A stretch of DNA of 64,000 nt from Methylophaga thalassica MP. Lineage in GTDB: Bacteria > Pseudomonadota > Gammaproteobacteria > Nitrosococcales > Methylophagaceae. Shown piece by piece: positions 8,255 through 16,384 of the stretch. The position numbers and the translations under genes were made by a program. Where the stretch lies: NCBI RefSeq assembly GCF_000214595.1, contig NZ_AFIG01000001.1:2088382-2152381 (forward strand), read 5' to 3'. Within the stretch, counting starts at the first letter, position 1. Every line of letters starts with the position of its first letter. The notes under the pieces are model-generated. The model did not search any database. It was not told where the DNA came from and was given only the letters and a program-made list of their open reading frames with translations.

Positions 8255-8926
8255 CTAACGTAAATCCCTGAAAAATATAGCAAGTGAAAGTCTATCCGGA
8301 ATATTCATTTTCTGGAATATCGCTGTTAGATGTGCTTTTACAGTTCTTTCCGTAATATTCATTGTCCTGGCAATCATTTTATTGGTCGCACCATGACTTA
8401 CCAACTCAGCGACTTCCAACTCCTTACGCGACAAACTGTCCAATTTTGCTTGTTGCTCATTTGAAAGTTGAGGTGTGTGATTTAATTCATCAATTAACCC
8501 AGCAATAACATGCCGTTCTACCCACACTTCTCCCCGCTGAATCAAATCGAGCGCAATCAGTAACTTATCATCAACAAGTTCTTCTTGAAAATATCCACGT
8601 GCGCCCTGTTTAAGAATCGAAATCTGCTCAATAACAGAAAGTTTAGGTCCGATAATAAGTACACGAGCACGGGTCACAGCATTTTCCATAATGCTGAATA
8701 AAGAGCTTGCATCACCATTCAAACAAGATAGATGACACAGAATGAGATTTGGGTTTTTTCCATTAAGCTCAGCTTGCGCGTCTTCGATACAGGAAAACTC
8801 ACACAGCTCATATTGGTCTGCCAAAAGGTGCTTGATATGCACAAGTTGTTGGGCATCGGTCCCGATGCAATAAAGCATTGACTTATTTGCCATATCCGGC
8901 ATATTTGGTATGGTTTGATTAATCAA
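8255..8926 (-). CDS. LuxR-type regulator with a degenerate receiver domain
   Basis: DNA-binding regulator of 223 residues embedded in the secretion operon. Residues about 16-130 resemble a CheY-like receiver, but where a phospho-acceptor Asp is expected (VLLDL-type strand) the sequence reads LILCHLSCLNG, with His65, so phosphorylation of the usual kind is unlikely. Residues about 160-220 are a LuxR/GerE helix-turn-helix (LSRKELEVAELVSHGATNKMIA, TERTVKAHL). The start appears to be TTG at 8926, overlapping the stop of the adaptor gene as TTGA and preceded by GAGAG; in-frame ATGs at residues 9 and 12 lack a ribosome-binding site. It probably controls the secretion genes or their substrate, but no target is shown. 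Confidence 0.85.
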   Translation of the reverse strand: MINQTIPNMPDMANKSMLYCIGTDAQQLVHIKHLLADQYELCEFSCIEDAQAELNGKNPNLILCHLSCLNGDASSLFSIMENAVTRARVLIIGPKLSVIEQISILKQGARGYFQEELVDDKLLIALDLIQRGEVWVERHVIAGLIDELNHTPQLSNEQQAKLDSLSRKELEVAELVSHGATNKMIARTMNITERTVKAHLTAIFQKMNIPDRLSLAIFFRDLR

Positions 8927-10254
8927 CGTTCTCTCATCGCCTCATTTTTAGCTTTGAGTATCGGTTTGAATAAATAATCCAGCACCGTTTTTTTGCCAGT
9001 CAAAATATCAACCGTTACAGTCATACCTGGAATAATCTCTAATGGACCTTTACTACTATCAATATAGTTTTTATCTGTTCTTAAGTAGATAAGATAAAAA
9101 CTCTCTCCCTCATCATTTATAATTGTATCAGCACTTATTCGTTCTAATGTAGCAGGAAGTCCACCATAAATGGAAAAATCATAAGCGGTTAATTTCACCA
9201 TCGCTTGTTGTCCAGGACTCAAAAACGCAATATCAGACGGCCGAATATTTGCCTCAATTAACAGATTATCTTCAACAGGAACAATTTCAACTAAATCCAT
9301 CCCAGGTTGAATAACGCCACCTACCGTATTTATTTTTAGCTGTTTTATTTTACCTTTAACGGGCGAGCGTACTAATGTACGCCTCACTCTATCTTGTTGA
9401 GAAGTGGTTGTTTCTTTAGTAATGGCTAACTCTGACTGTACCTCGCTCAGTTGTGAGGCAGCATCAGATTTAAAACGCAACGTTGTATCTTTAATTTTTT
9501 GTTTCGCTTCATTGAGTGTCGAGCGAATTCGGGGAATGGCTAATCGTGTAGTTTCCATTTCTCCACGTAAATCATTGGTGGCACGTTTAAGTCTTAATAA
9601 TTCGACTTCGGATATCACACCCACTGAAACTAAGGGTTCAGACATTTCCAGCTCTTGACGACTTAAATCATAACTTGTGCTCAGTTTATTCAATTTAGCC
9701 TGATTCTCCAGTAACTCTTGTTCACGCTGTTTTACTTGCTGCTCAAGCACATTGATACTGCTCTGTAACTCTAGCTGTCTGGATTGATATAAGGAACGTT
9801 CACTGGCTGCCAATGAGGGCTGTTGCTTAATGATTTCCTCAGGTAATTCCAATGGTTTACCCTCAACCTCAGCTGTTAAACGTGCTTTGCGAGCCAACAA
9901 TTCCCAATATTTCAGTTGTGTCTCGCGGAAAGAAGATGAAAAACGTGTGTCATCAATTCGAAGCAGCACATCGCCTTTGTCAACTAAGTCACCTTCATTA
10001 ACCAAAACCTCAGAGAGAATCCCCCCCTCCAGATTTTGAATAACTTGCACTTTACTTGAGGGAATCACCTTACCCTGCCCGCGTGTCACTTCATCCAACT
10101 CGGTCACACTGGCCCACCAAAAGGCACAAATAAAAAATAAGGTAATCAGCAGTAACAATGAATGACCAAGTCGGGGCGAGTTTTCCAGTGAAGCGGCACT
10201 GACTTCTGACATAAACTCAAGATCGTCTGAATTCGTTTTGTTAAACCATGCCAT
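8923..10254 (-). CDS. HlyD family type I secretion periplasmic adaptor (LapC-like)
   Basis: Membrane fusion protein that joins the inner-membrane ABC transporter to TolC. It has one transmembrane helix at about residues 32-50 after a short cytosolic N-terminus, then the typical WASVTELDEVTRGQGKVIPS stretch, the lipoyl/biotinyl half-motifs (QNLEGGILSEVLVNEGD), a long coiled-coil at about 150-280, and the C-terminal beta-barrel ending in PGMTVTVDILTG. Length 443 is normal. It is separated by two bases from the ABC gene and overlaps the regulator gene. A G7 run in the coding strand near 10021 encodes the conserved GGI. Confidence 0.94.
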   Translation of the reverse strand: MAWFNKTNSDDLEFMSEVSAASLENSPRLGHSLLLLITLFFICAFWWASVTELDEVTRGQGKVIPSSKVQVIQNLEGGILSEVLVNEGDLVDKGDVLLRIDDTRFSSSFRETQLKYWELLARKARLTAEVEGKPLELPEEIIKQQPSLAASERSLYQSRQLELQSSINVLEQQVKQREQELLENQAKLNKLSTSYDLSRQELEMSEPLVSVGVISEVELLRLKRATNDLRGEMETTRLAIPRIRSTLNEAKQKIKDTTLRFKSDAASQLSEVQSELAITKETTTSQQDRVRRTLVRSPVKGKIKQLKINTVGGVIQPGMDLVEIVPVEDNLLIEANIRPSDIAFLSPGQQAMVKLTAYDFSIYGGLPATLERISADTIINDEGESFYLIYLRTDKNYIDSSKGPLEIIPGMTVTVDILTGKKTVLDYLFKPILKAKNEAMRER

Positions 10255-10256
10255 AT

Positions 10257-12437
10257 TTAGCCCTTGTTCACTTTTATATGGCCATTCTTAAGTGCTGTCA
10301 GAATTTGTTCTCTTGGCCCATCGGCCACAATGTGACCCTGGTCCATCACAATCACTCTATCCACCAAGCTTAATAAAGAGGCCTTATGCGTGACTAGCAA
10401 TAAAGTTTTATTCTCAATATTTTCAGCCAGTTTTGCTTTGAAACGTTCTTCAGTACTGTTATCCATGGCATTGGTAGGTTCATCCAGCATGATGACAGGA
10501 GAGTCTAACAATAACGCTCTGGCAACGGCCACACTTTGACGTTGTCCACCCGACAAACCTTCACCACGCTCACCTACTGGCATATCAAAACCTGAAGGAT
10601 GGCGATTAACAAATTCGGTGACGCCTGCTATGTCGGCCGCTTTGAGTACTTCATGATCTTCAGCGAATGGTGCCACCATGGTGATGTTTTCACGAATACT
10701 GCCATAAAACAGCACAACGTCTTGAGGTGCATAACCAACATTCTTTCTTAAATCGACAGGATCAACCTGTCGAATATCGGTCCCATCGAGCAAAATAGAA
10801 CCTTCTTCTGGCTCATACAAGCCAAGCATGAGTTTTTCTAAGGTACTTTTGCCAGAGCCAATACGGCCGATAAAAGCCACTTTTTCACCAGCATTAATTT
10901 TAAAAGACACGTCAGTTAAGGCATCTATAGGCTGCTCTGGATATCGGAAACTGACTTTTTTAAACTCTATCCCGCCTTTAAATTCGGGACGATGCAGAAA
11001 CTCTCGTCCTGAGGGTCTCTCGACAGGTAGGGCCATAAGGCTGTTCAATGAGCTTAATGCCGCTTTGGACTGGTGGTAACGTGTTAGCAGCCCGGCCAGT
11101 GCTGCCATGGGCGCTAATGCTCGTCCGGTTAAAATAGTACTGGCAATTAAGGCGCCCATCGTAATTTCATTTTCAGTAATCAGATAGACACCAAAAACAA
11201 CAACGGTAATGGATGCCATTTGCTGAAGGAAAGAGGAAAAATTAATCGCGGTAGCAGATAAAATTCGCGCGCGTTGACTGTATTTCGTCATAAACCCGAT
11301 CGTCTGTTCCCATTTCCGCTGTATTGGCGTCTCGGCGCCAATGCTTTTGATCGTTTCTAAGCCAGTTAAAGTCTCAATCAAAGTAGAACTTCTTTGGCCT
11401 GAATGCCTGAATAAATGTTGAATGGTTTTTGATAAAGGAAACTGAATAATCAGACTGACTAGTATTGTCAGTGGAATCACGGCCAGTGGAATGAAAGCAA
11501 CAGGACCAGCCACTAACCAGATAACGGTTATAAATAATAACGAAAAGGGTAAATCGACTAACGTAGTTAAGGTAGCCGAGGTAAAAAACTCTCTGAAAGA
11601 CTCAAACTCCTGCATGCTATTAGCAAATGAGCCTACTGAGTTGGACCGTGCAGACATTTTCACTGCCATGACCTTCTCAAAAATAGTGGCAGACAGTATG
11701 ACATCCGCTTTTTTACTGGCAATATCAATAAAATAAGCGCGCAACGTTCGTAAAAGTAATTCAAAGACAAATACTGTTGCGACACCGATAGCCAGTACCC
11801 AGAGTGTTTCGGTGGCATTATTTGGCACCACCCGGTCATACACATTCATCACAAATAACGGTGAAGCTAGTGCAAAACTGTTTACTAATATAGATGCGAT
11901 AAAAACCTGACCATAAATTGGCCAAAAACGCAGAATCGTCCCCCAGAACCAATGGTTCGCCCTTGGTATAGCTGAAAACTCCGTACGCTTATCAAATTGG
12001 TGAACGGGTTTGATAAAAATACTGTATCCAGAATACTGAGCATTTAGCTCCTCGAATGGAATTTCTGCTTCCCCTTCCCCTGTTTCCGGGAAAATGACTC
12101 GGGCATTGTTGTTACTCAATTCCAGAACAATACAAGCATTGGCATCATTGAGTAATAAAACAGCGGGCAGAACAAGATTCGGAATTTTCGTTAACTTTCT
12201 CTTCACAATACGTGAAGATAAACCAGCGCGATCAGCGGCACGACTAAACAGGGAGGGTGAGAGTTTATTATTAACTAATGGAAGACCAGCAACCAGAGAT
12301 TCTGGACTATGCGGCTTATTCAAAATTTTAGCCAGCAGTGTCAAACAGGACAATAATGGATCATCATGCGTACGGTAGCTATCCTGAGCATCCCATTGCT
12401 CATTTTTACTCGTATTGATGACAGGCTCCGTACGCAT
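10257..12437 (-). CDS. Type I secretion system permease/ATPase (LapB-like)
   Basis: Inner-membrane ABC exporter of 726 residues for a large, probably RTX-type, protein. Residues 25-145 form a C39 peptidase-like domain in which the catalytic histidine segment is absent (LNDANACIVLEL), so it is a non-cleaving, substrate-docking version as in LapB/HlyB. Six transmembrane helices follow at about 170-450. The nucleotide-binding domain has Walker A GRIGSGKST (524-532), signature LSGGQ (628-632), Walker B VIMLDEP (648-654) and the switch His684. It heads the operon transporter-adaptor-regulator-tolC. No secreted substrate gene is in the window. Confidence 0.94.
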   Translation of the reverse strand: MRTEPVINTSKNEQWDAQDSYRTHDDPLLSCLTLLAKILNKPHSPESLVAGLPLVNNKLSPSLFSRAADRAGLSSRIVKRKLTKIPNLVLPAVLLLNDANACIVLELSNNNARVIFPETGEGEAEIPFEELNAQYSGYSIFIKPVHQFDKRTEFSAIPRANHWFWGTILRFWPIYGQVFIASILVNSFALASPLFVMNVYDRVVPNNATETLWVLAIGVATVFVFELLLRTLRAYFIDIASKKADVILSATIFEKVMAVKMSARSNSVGSFANSMQEFESFREFFTSATLTTLVDLPFSLLFITVIWLVAGPVAFIPLAVIPLTILVSLIIQFPLSKTIQHLFRHSGQRSSTLIETLTGLETIKSIGAETPIQRKWEQTIGFMTKYSQRARILSATAINFSSFLQQMASITVVVFGVYLITENEITMGALIASTILTGRALAPMAALAGLLTRYHQSKAALSSLNSLMALPVERPSGREFLHRPEFKGGIEFKKVSFRYPEQPIDALTDVSFKINAGEKVAFIGRIGSGKSTLEKLMLGLYEPEEGSILLDGTDIRQVDPVDLRKNVGYAPQDVVLFYGSIRENITMVAPFAEDHEVLKAADIAGVTEFVNRHPSGFDMPVGERGEGLSGGQRQSVAVARALLLDSPVIMLDEPTNAMDNSTEERFKAKLAENIENKTLLLVTHKASLLSLVDRVIVMDQGHIVADGPREQILTALKNGHIKVNKG

Positions 12438-12552
12438 CTTTATTACTTGTAGTTATTAATAAAACTTGATGAGTTTCACAGTTTTTTAGTTTACTGTAAA
12501 GCACTGCTTATCGTAATGTGCTACAGGCATGGGTTTATGGGGTACTAATATA

Positions 12553-12891
12553 ATGGTTTATGTGAAAAGAGACGAGTCAGCAAAAATCATTGCTGTCTAT
12601 GACAGGCCTCAGGATGAGGCTACAGAAAAATTGTCAATAAACTCTGCTGAATTAGTCGATTATTTAATACAATCGGAAAAAAAAGAAGATAGCCTTTCTG
12701 CGCTAAGTGCATCGGACTTATCATTGATCAGGGTATTGGAAGATTTGATCAACACCCTAATAGATAAACAAGTTATTTTATTTACAGATTTACCGCTAGC
12801 GGCAAGAGAAAAATTAGCCAACCGTGAAAAAGTCAGGGATCAACTCAATAGCCTTGAAAACCTGATGAGTGATGATCCCGGCCTTCTCTAA
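12553..12891 (+). CDS. Conserved hypothetical protein
   Basis: An acidic cytosolic protein of 112 residues starting MVYVKRDESAKIIAVYD. It belongs to a small gammaproteobacterial family, often mislabelled as a tryptophan synthase beta-like protein, whose members share an N-terminal YVKRD strand and a C-terminal helical part with EDLINTLIDKQVILFTDLPLAA. No catalytic residues are evident and the function is unknown. An ATG at 12529 would add eight residues, but the family begins at the later Met. It is divergent from the secretion operon and ends three bases from convergent der. Confidence 0.75.
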   Translation: MVYVKRDESAKIIAVYDRPQDEATEKLSINSAELVDYLIQSEKKEDSLSALSASDLSLIRVLEDLINTLIDKQVILFTDLPLAAREKLANREKVRDQLNSLENLMSDDPGLL

Positions 12892-12894
12892 TCA

Positions 12895-14301
12895 CTAACT
12901 TTTGCGACTCTTTCTTGGTGGGCGCTGTTTTTTTTGTGGCGCATTCTGACTAGTACTTTTTATTGCTTTATCACGATATGGGTTATCACTGGTTTTAAAC
13001 TCAATCATCACCGGTGTTCCCTGTAATTTCAGCGCCTCTCTGAATGTATTCTCCAGATAACGCTTATAACTGTTCGGGGTAGACTCCGTCTGATTACCGT
13101 GAATAATAATTCTGGGTGGATTTTTCCCTCCCAGATGGGCATAACGAAACTTAATACGACGACCTCTAACTAACGGTGGCGGATGATCAGCAATCGCATC
13201 TTCCAGCACACGTGTTAATCGTGACGTTGGTACTTTAGTCATGGCAGATTGGAATGCTTGTCTGACTGATTTAAATAACAAACCGACCCCACTACCATGC
13301 AGTGCCGAAATAAAGTGTGTCTTGGCAAAATTCAGGAAAGGTAAACGTCGTTCGATATTGGTAGTAACCCACTCTCGTTCACTTTTTTCCAGACCATCCC
13401 ATTTATTCACAGCAATGACAACGGCACGTCCACTTTCAACTATCAGTCCGGCCAGATGCAGGTCCTGCTCAACAATACCTTCATGAGCATCAAGCACCAA
13501 CATCACAACATTCGCATCTTCCAGGGCCTGCAACGTTTTTAAAACACTAAACTTCTCAAGTTTTTCAGAGACTTTCGACCGACGTCTGACACCTGCCGTG
13601 TCAATTAATGTGTAATTAACACCGTCTTTCTCAAAAGGAATGTGAATACTATCGCGTGTAGTTCCTGGTTCATCAAAGGCCACTACACGCTCTTCACCAA
13701 GTAATCGGTTAATTAATGTTGATTTACCAACATTAGGCCTTCCCAAGACAGCCAGCCGGATTTCATTTTCATCAAAGACTTCGGCTTCATCTGCTTCAAT
13801 TTTCTCAACCGCCGGAATGCGTTGTTTAATTTCAGCTAATAAACTATCAATCCCTCTGCCTTGAGTCGCAGAAATGACTTGTGGCTCACCCAAACCTAAT
13901 GCATAAAATTCGGCAGATATAATTTCACGACGTTCACCCTCTGTTTTGTTAATAACAAGACAAACAGGTTTTCCATCATTGCGTAGTTGTTGGGCCACAT
14001 CTGAATCTGTTGGCATCAGGCCTGCTCGACCATCAACAATAAACAAAATAAGATCCGCTTCATCAATCGCTAGCTTAGCTTGCTTGCGCATCAAATCTGA
14101 CATATTGTCAGTCTGATCGGTGAGTCCACCGGTATCGATTAATATAAAATCAAAGCCGGGTTCTTTCACCTTGCCATAAATACGATCACGGGTCAGACCG
14201 GCATAATCAGCGACTAGTGCATCACGACTTCGTGTTAGCCGATTAAATATTGTTGACTTGCCAACATTAGGGCGGCCAACCAGCGCGATTACAGGTTTCA
14301 A
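12895..14301 (-). CDS. der: Ribosome biogenesis GTPase Der (EngA)
   Basis: Essential GTPase with two tandem G domains that acts in 50S subunit maturation. The first P-loop GRPNVGKST is at residues 9-17 with DTGG at 56-59, and the second at 187-195 with DTAG and NKWD further on. The first G4 motif reads NKTE rather than NKTD. A C-terminal KH-like domain is followed by a basic tail (PQKKQRPPRKSRKS). Length 468 is within the range. The start is apparently TTG, overlapping the stop of bamB as TTGA; no other start is available before the first P-loop strand. It is cotranscribed with bamB and yfgM. Confidence 0.95.
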   Translation of the reverse strand: MKPVIALVGRPNVGKSTIFNRLTRSRDALVADYAGLTRDRIYGKVKEPGFDFILIDTGGLTDQTDNMSDLMRKQAKLAIDEADLILFIVDGRAGLMPTDSDVAQQLRNDGKPVCLVINKTEGERREIISAEFYALGLGEPQVISATQGRGIDSLLAEIKQRIPAVEKIEADEAEVFDENEIRLAVLGRPNVGKSTLINRLLGEERVVAFDEPGTTRDSIHIPFEKDGVNYTLIDTAGVRRRSKVSEKLEKFSVLKTLQALEDANVVMLVLDAHEGIVEQDLHLAGLIVESGRAVVIAVNKWDGLEKSEREWVTTNIERRLPFLNFAKTHFISALHGSGVGLLFKSVRQAFQSAMTKVPTSRLTRVLEDAIADHPPPLVRGRRIKFRYAHLGGKNPPRIIIHGNQTESTPNSYKRYLENTFREALKLQGTPVMIEFKTSDNPYRDKAIKSTSQNAPQKKQRPPRKSRKS

Positions 14302-15473
14302 TTTTCGGGTACTCTCAGAGCGGTAATACTGCCATCAGCGGCAGTAATATAAACAACACCATTAATAACTAATGGTTTACAGTAGATTGGTCCGTCACTC
14401 ACTTGTTGACGTGAAACAAAACGTCCATCGTCGCGGGCGATCCAGTGGATATATCCTTCAAAATCGCCAACAATAATATAGTTACCAGCAATCGCGGGCG
14501 CTGTGGCTTGGCGACGTAATAATCTTGTCTGACGCCATAATGCGTCACCACTACCATCCTGCACAGCCCAGACATAGCCTTCATCATCGGTCACATAAAC
14601 TGCATCATGATAAGCGGCGTCTAGCCCTATTTGTGAAGACATATCACGTGACCATAAGACACGGCCAGAATTAATATCAACGGCAGCAAGCTGTCCCTGA
14701 TAAGTCACTACATAAACCGTATCGTCTATCACAACAGGATCAGCATCGATATCAACCAAACGTTCCAACTCAGTACGCCCACGTGGGATAGCGATACTAT
14801 TTTCCCACAAAACTTTACCGTCATTTAACGATAATGCCACCAACTTACCATTGTCATAACCAGCAATAACTTCATTACCAGTAATAACGGGTCGGCCAGC
14901 ACCACGCAAACTTAACAACGGTACAGCACGTTGGTATGACCAGAGTACTTTGCCATCTTGAGCTGAAATACCGCTGACCCGTCCATCGGATGTCCGGCTG
15001 ACAACAACATCATTTGCAGATGTCACTGGCGCTAAGACTTCACTGGTCAATTGGGTACGCCATAACTCTTTGCCATCGGCCTCGTTCAGAGCAACTACCA
15101 CACCCTTGTCTGAACCAACGTAGACCATATTCATGCCGCCACCAATTCCGGTCACCACATTCAAATCAAGGTCAGCATCCCAAATTTCACGACCCGTTTC
15201 AGCATTTAATGCCGTTACCTCACCTTCATGATCAACGGCAAAGATTTTATTATTCTGCCACCAGGATGACAGCTCCACTTTCTTGTCACCGGCGCCGTCA
15301 CCAACACTTTTATCCCACAAAATCTTGGGGCTAATTTCGCTGGTAAACTCTGTTAGTGGTTCTGGTGGTTCTTCATAGGACTCATCAGCAAACCAATCAC
15401 CCACGGTGCTACATGCTGATAAAAATATACTTAGTAATAAACCTATCGTCAGTAAACGCAAATTAACTTTCAT
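14298..15473 (-). CDS. bamB: Outer membrane assembly lipoprotein BamB
   Basis: Lipoprotein of the BAM complex that helps insert beta-barrel proteins. The start is placed at ATG 15473 because this gives a lipoprotein signal, MKVNLRLLTIGLLLSIFLSAC, with the lipobox LSAC; an upstream ATG at 15491 would add six residues. The mature part is a PQQ-like eight-bladed beta-propeller with recurrent blades such as ALNAETGREIWDADL, GKELWRTQL, GKVLWSYQ and GRVLWSRDM. It overlaps yfgM by 11 bases and der by four, which agrees with the common yfgM-bamB-der order. Confidence 0.95.
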   Translation of the reverse strand: MKVNLRLLTIGLLLSIFLSACSTVGDWFADESYEEPPEPLTEFTSEISPKILWDKSVGDGAGDKKVELSSWWQNNKIFAVDHEGEVTALNAETGREIWDADLDLNVVTGIGGGMNMVYVGSDKGVVVALNEADGKELWRTQLTSEVLAPVTSANDVVVSRTSDGRVSGISAQDGKVLWSYQRAVPLLSLRGAGRPVITGNEVIAGYDNGKLVALSLNDGKVLWENSIAIPRGRTELERLVDIDADPVVIDDTVYVVTYQGQLAAVDINSGRVLWSRDMSSQIGLDAAYHDAVYVTDDEGYVWAVQDGSGDALWRQTRLLRRQATAPAIAGNYIIVGDFEGYIHWIARDDGRFVSRQQVSDGPIYCKPLVINGVVYITAADGSITALRVPEN

Positions 15474-16104
15474 GTGCAGCTGCCACGTCATCTAATTTCA
15501 TTTCAATTAAGGTATGTCTTGGCTCACCTGAATTGAGGCCAACTAATGCTTTTTGATAAGCGGCATGGGCTTCTCCGGCTTGTCCTTGTGCTGTTTTGAT
15601 GTCGCCTTCCAACTCAGCGAATAATGAATCAAACGCTGCAGCATCGTTAGATGTCACTTGCTTCAATGCTTCATCTAACTGGCCGTTATCGAATTCGACC
15701 TTTGCCAGTCTAAGTTTTGCTAATGCTCTGTGTCCGGATAACTCTGCATTAGCAATTACCCATGAAAGGTAATCTTTTGCTTTATCAACCTCTCCCGCTT
15801 CACTGGCTTTCTCAGCCATTTGTAAGGCCGCAAATACTGAATATGCACTCTTTTTATTATCCTGCATTAACTTTTCAGTACTTATTTCCGCAGCTTCGCT
15901 GTCTTGGTTACTTACCGAAACGATGGCCTGCTGATAAGTTAAAGCGGCTTGTTGGTCCTGAACCTGTTGATAGTTTATCCAATAACGGACACCAAAAATA
16001 CACGCGATCCCCAACACCACGCCTACAAATACAGAGCGACCATTTTCACGCCACCACTGCTTTATTGCTTCTGCTTTTTCTTCATCAGATGCATAGATAT
16101 CCAT
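15463..16104 (-). CDS. yfgM: YfgM family periplasmic TPR-like protein
   Basis: Inner-membrane anchored periplasmic protein of 213 residues, an ancillary factor of the SecYEG translocon and periplasmic chaperone network in E. coli. A short cytosolic N-terminus (MDIYASDEEKAEAIKQWWREN) is followed by one transmembrane helix at about residues 24-42 and a helical, tetratricopeptide-like periplasmic domain. It is the first gene of the yfgM-bamB-der set here; hisS, often found upstream, is not present and an ammonium transporter lies divergently instead. Confidence 0.88.
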   Translation of the reverse strand: MDIYASDEEKAEAIKQWWRENGRSVFVGVVLGIACIFGVRYWINYQQVQDQQAALTYQQAIVSVSNQDSEAAEISTEKLMQDNKKSAYSVFAALQMAEKASEAGEVDKAKDYLSWVIANAELSGHRALAKLRLAKVEFDNGQLDEALKQVTSNDAAAFDSLFAELEGDIKTAQGQAGEAHAAYQKALVGLNSGEPRHTLIEMKLDDVAAAHES

Positions 16105-16217
16105 GCGGTCTCCTCAACATCAGTTTTATCATCAATATAAAGCGCTTGATTATACGTTTTTATCAGCAGCTTGTGGATCAACAATTCAATGAACACTAAC
16201 CATATACTTCTTTGATG

Positions 16218-16232
16218 GCACCAATTTAGTGC
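16218..16232 (+). promoter_or_regulatory. Putative NtrC-binding site upstream of amt
   Basis: GCACC-AATTT-AGTGC matches the NtrC dyad consensus GCACC-N5-GGTGC with one mismatch. Its centre is about 130 bases upstream of the predicted sigma-54 start site, a usual enhancer distance. It is supported by the sigma-54 promoter downstream. Confidence 0.65.
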
Positions 16233-16248
16233 TTAACATAATGGGTTC

Positions 16249-16263
16249 GCACCAAAATAAATC
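16249..16263 (+). promoter_or_regulatory. Second, weaker NtrC-like site
   Basis: GCACC-AAAAT-AAATC has a perfect left half of the NtrC dyad and a poor right half. It sits 31 bases (about three helical turns) after the first site, so both could lie on the same face of the DNA, as in many glnA and amt promoters. Confidence 0.45.
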
Positions 16264-16327
16264 ACCACATAGTCCAATATTGCACACATTTATCTGTATA
16301 CAATTGATTTAACTTAACTTTTATTTT

Positions 16328-16343
16328 TGGTGCGAGTCTTGCT
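16328..16343 (+). promoter_or_regulatory. Sigma-54 promoter of amt
   Basis: TGGTGCGAGTCTTGCT matches the -24/-12 consensus TGGCACG-N4-TTGCW: GG at 16329-16330 and GC at 16341-16342 with exactly ten bases between. The predicted start site is near 16354, about 30 bases upstream of the GTG start codon. With the NtrC-like dyads upstream this indicates induction under nitrogen limitation. Confidence 0.82.
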
Positions 16344-16384
16344 ATTTTGGTGCTTTATATCTAAACCAACGAGGGGATAAGATA

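Noticed and set aside
10021-10027. C7/G7 run in the hlyD-type gene
   Set aside because: Seven bases is short for a contingency tract and the run encodes a conserved GGI of the family, so it is explained by coding need. The same holds for G7 in uppS (about 26855) and fcl (52378-52384).
12553-12891. Tryptophan synthase beta-like naming for the 112-residue protein
   Set aside because: It has no PLP-binding lysine motif and is far too short; the name used in some annotations is not supported by the sequence.
13900-14000. First G4 motif of Der reads NKTE instead of NKTD
   Set aside because: Glu at this place is seen in Der proteins of other lineages, as far as I recall, and all other G motifs are intact, so no loss of function is implied.
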